A stretch of DNA of 64,000 nucleotides from Neodiprion pinetum (Eukaryota > Arthropoda > Insecta > Hymenoptera > Diprionidae), in contig NC_060238.1 in assembly GCF_021155775.2 (NCBI RefSeq), positions 26,942,106 through 27,006,105 on the forward strand, given 5' to 3'. Made by a program: the position numbers and the translations under genes. The notes under the pieces were generated by a model. The model searched no databases. It was not told where the DNA came from and saw only the letters and a list, made by a program, of their open reading frames with translations. Positions 61,444-64,000 of the stretch are shown here, in pieces. Numbering within the stretch: position 1 is the first letter of the stretch; every line of letters starts with the position of its first letter.

Positions 61444-63077
61444 CTGTCTGGCCAAGGGCAAGAAAGAATTCGGCATACGGCGAGGGCTGCGGCAGCCAGT
61501 ATGCTGGCCGCCAGGGCTGCGTAAACGATGCAAAGGTGAACCAGCGAGAAGATGTAAAGAGACTTGTCACACCAACGGTTCGGCTCAAACAAGGTAGGGG
61601 CGTAATCTGGCCACTTTATATTCAATATCCAAAAATTTCCTGAAACATGCGAACATGAATTCGTCAATGTCACCAGCGCGTCCGAGGTGGAGAAACTCTC
61701 ATAAAGCATTATCCCGTCGGACAGAGTTGTTGTACCCACAACGGTGGATAAAATACTCTGAAAAACATTCTGTAAATTTACACCATTTTTTGCGGAAGAA
61801 TATCGTTCATGTCCGGCCTCTCTCCGTAAAGTATTTTAGAAATTGCAATTTTTTCACTGCAGTTGCCGGAGAGCATCTTTGCAGATAATTTCGTCCACCG
61901 GGGGAGTCGGTCATCCGGTCAAGGAATTGTTATCAATCGATCTGTCTCACACGCGTGTCCGTGGACTGTAAAGGAGCCATGAAATTTATTCCCCATCAAC
62001 GTTCGTATGGTTCTCTTACCCAGCACGAACCATACGGCCAAGAAACCGGATAACGCCAGGGAAGCGAGCCTCGTTGGCGACATGTGTGTTCCAGTTTCGG
62101 GACCACTGAGAATCTCCGGTCTCCTGGAGCAAATTTGGACGTAGAGAGTCCATAGCATACGCACACCACCCAAAGTACCGCCAACGACCATGTATACCGG
62201 TATGTGAGGTTCCCTCGGACAATCTCGTATGAACTGCAGACCTACGCAGCCGAAATTTTTGTTTGCACGACGAATTTCAACGGGATAACCCTATTTTGTT
62301 TGCGAAATTTGGCATGGTAACGCCTTGTGTAGCGGACACGTTTCTAATTATACCATGCTATTCTGTGAAGTAATCTCCCCGGCTTCGTTGAGCTGGACGA
62401 AATTTTGCGAATCCATTTTCACAACCAAAATACGCGACGATGCAGAAATGTTCGTTATGCAGAGCGAAAAACTTACCCATGATCAGCATAACGGGAGGCA
62501 TGGCCGACAAGCAAGCCAAACAAATCGTGACACCCAACGTCTTACCGATGACACCCAGCGCTCTCGAAACAAAGTCGCAGGTGCTGCCGGCCTCAAGGTG
62601 AGCATCTTTCAACTGGAAAGCCAGCGAGCCGTAGGTCGCAACGGCCAGGGTGTCAGGATCTATGACACCCTTTTCCGTAATACTCGACGCACCTCCGCAC
62701 AGTCGACGTGATTCGTCACCGGAAAACTAAAATGTGTACCTACCGGTGAATTTAGACCTCACAGGCGGGTTGAGGAGAAGTTACATGAAAAACGGAGTTA
62801 CCTGAGATACAGAGCTACTCGCCCTCCTGGAATCCGCCCAGGCGTTCGTTCCGTAACCCAGGTTCACCTGAGCTCCGTAATTTCCGATGCACCTCGGATT
62901 ACCGGCAGCGTTAATTTGACGTTCGTTTTGACGGTAAGGTGAGGTGCTTCTGGTTCGAGAAGTTCCTGTAATCAATCGCGGTACAGCCGTTACGTATTGC
63001 AAAGCTTTGTTCGGACGTGCGACTGTACGTACGTAAAACGACGTCACCCAGGGTAATGTAGCGAAATCGTAATCCAT
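61444..63077 (-). CDS. TMEM272-like four-pass membrane protein (3' end incomplete)
   Basis: Exons on the - strand: 63077-62802, 62726-62477, 62241-62020 and 61639-61444, then a donor (CAG|GTGAGT). Phases 0, 1 and 1 chain correctly and the last exon ends in phase 2, giving 314 residues before an unresolved C-terminal exon. Residues 1-150 are a polar N-terminal region. Predicted helices lie at about 154-175 (LGVTICLACLSAMPPVMLIM), 189-211, 233-255 and 277-304. FIRDCPREPHIPVYMVVGG after helix 1, and WCDKSLYIF before helix 4, match the DCP-x-x-x-IPxYLxVGG and C(N/D)KxLYxF signatures of the TMEM272-like family. The family's molecular function is not established. For the third intron (62476-62242) the acceptor GCGTAG at 62242 keeps the frame, while the nearby CTGCAG does not. 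Confidence 0.85.
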
Positions 63078-64000
63078 TGTGAATTACAACTAATTTACAC
63101 GAGACTTCCTTCTACCGGCGCGGCCGCCTCGACGCAGTCGAAACGGCGTTGCTACTAGTAGGTACCTCGTACTCCGGTATGAACATTACATGATGTAAAT
63201 ATCCAACAACATGAAACGTGCGTTTCGATTGACGCAACGGTCATATTCGGACAGAAATAAAATGCCCGGTACTCGCGTCGTCGACGTTTGAGGGCGTTGT
63301 CCAGACCCCGCGCAATTAGTCCACGCAGAAACACAATTGGTATCGACATTCTAATATCCCCGTTCCCCCAACGTAAAAATGATTTATTCGTCTGATTTTC
63401 AAGTACATCCGCCGCGTCTCAGCTATGCCCACGGCCAATTAGTGATTATTCTCCGAAACTTTTGGAAAATATTCTTAGATATCATTCATACTCCACGGCT
63501 AGGCTACGGTGGTTTATCGTAATTTATCGGGAAGGCAATGAATGAAATCGGGTCCGAGGGATTTGGCCGGTAAAACCTCCGAACTTGTATAACCTACATC
63601 CTCTCGATCTTTGAGATCTTTGTGCCGTCGATGTGTTTGCAATTTATTCCATTCGTTGAAGATGTCGTTGCCAGGCCTCGTTCGATCCGATTACGATACT
63701 GAACCAAAGACGAGTCAAAATGTTACTCGGTTTCAGGCGTGACAGATCGGGCATTATTGCCGATTAATAATAATTCGTTCGATGGGCGCTTGTTAGAATT
63801 TTCAGACGCAATACCGTTGGCTACATCGACCGCATTGCAATAATTCAAATTTATCGCCCGGCATAAACCTAACTTCGACGTATCGACCGCGCCTTCGATT
63901 CGTCTTAATAGGACTCAGATGATATCGGGTTATCATTATCTCATTGTCAGCCGATCGCCGCGTTTTACCTGGATAGACGACGTTATATATGGTTATATAA
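63078..64000. other. Upstream region of the TMEM272-like gene
   Basis: This includes the 5' untranslated sequence of the - strand gene just above 63077 (start context TTCACAATGG). The rest shows no supported exon, RNA gene or repeat up to the window edge. Confidence 0.45.

Overview
The window is eukaryotic nuclear DNA, most likely from an insect. Coding is sparse and split into exons with GT-AG introns, AATAAA signals follow the stop codons, microsatellites and homopolymer runs are common, and decayed transposon and tRNA-derived repeats are scattered throughout. The homeobox gene belongs to the Gsx/ind class and matches insect architecture. A holometabolous insect, perhaps a hymenopteran, is my guess; the sequence alone does not settle this.

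Three protein-coding genes can be reconstructed. (1) A 14-coding-exon gene on + from 5867 to 17401 encodes a predicted single-pass membrane protein of about 1330 residues: signal peptide, a long ectodomain, one thrombospondin type-1 repeat, one CUB domain, a transmembrane helix and a cytoplasmic tail of about 650 residues. All 13 introns are GT-AG and their phases chain without a break. A 5-codon upstream ORF overlaps the start codon as ATGA. (2) A two-exon Gsx-family homeobox gene, ortholog of Drosophila ind (intermediate neuroblasts defective), lies on + from 35155 to 36551, with 373 residues. (3) A TMEM272-like four-pass membrane protein lies on - from 63077 down to at least 61444; its last exon is unresolved.

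The rest is non-coding as far as I can see. 1-4570 shows nothing recognisable. 4570-4912 is a CpG-rich segment that may hold the first untranslated exon of gene 1. 5339-5767 is a decayed dispersed repeat. 17.7-34.8 kb between genes 1 and 2 holds a 60-bp minisatellite (20.7-21.4 kb), a small inverted-repeat element (25.4-25.7 kb) and four long G/C homopolymers. 37.1-61.4 kb between genes 2 and 3 holds several microsatellites, two tRNA-like relics, one orphan exon-like ORF and a TTAA-flanked piggyBac-type non-autonomous element (47.97-48.81 kb).

The three genes face no common pathway that the sequence shows. The large flanks around the homeobox gene fit a developmental regulator with distal enhancers, but no enhancer can be read directly. 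The least explained items are the minisatellite, which is open in a 20-residue repeat frame on the - strand, and the TSP1-CUB receptor with its long unannotated tail.
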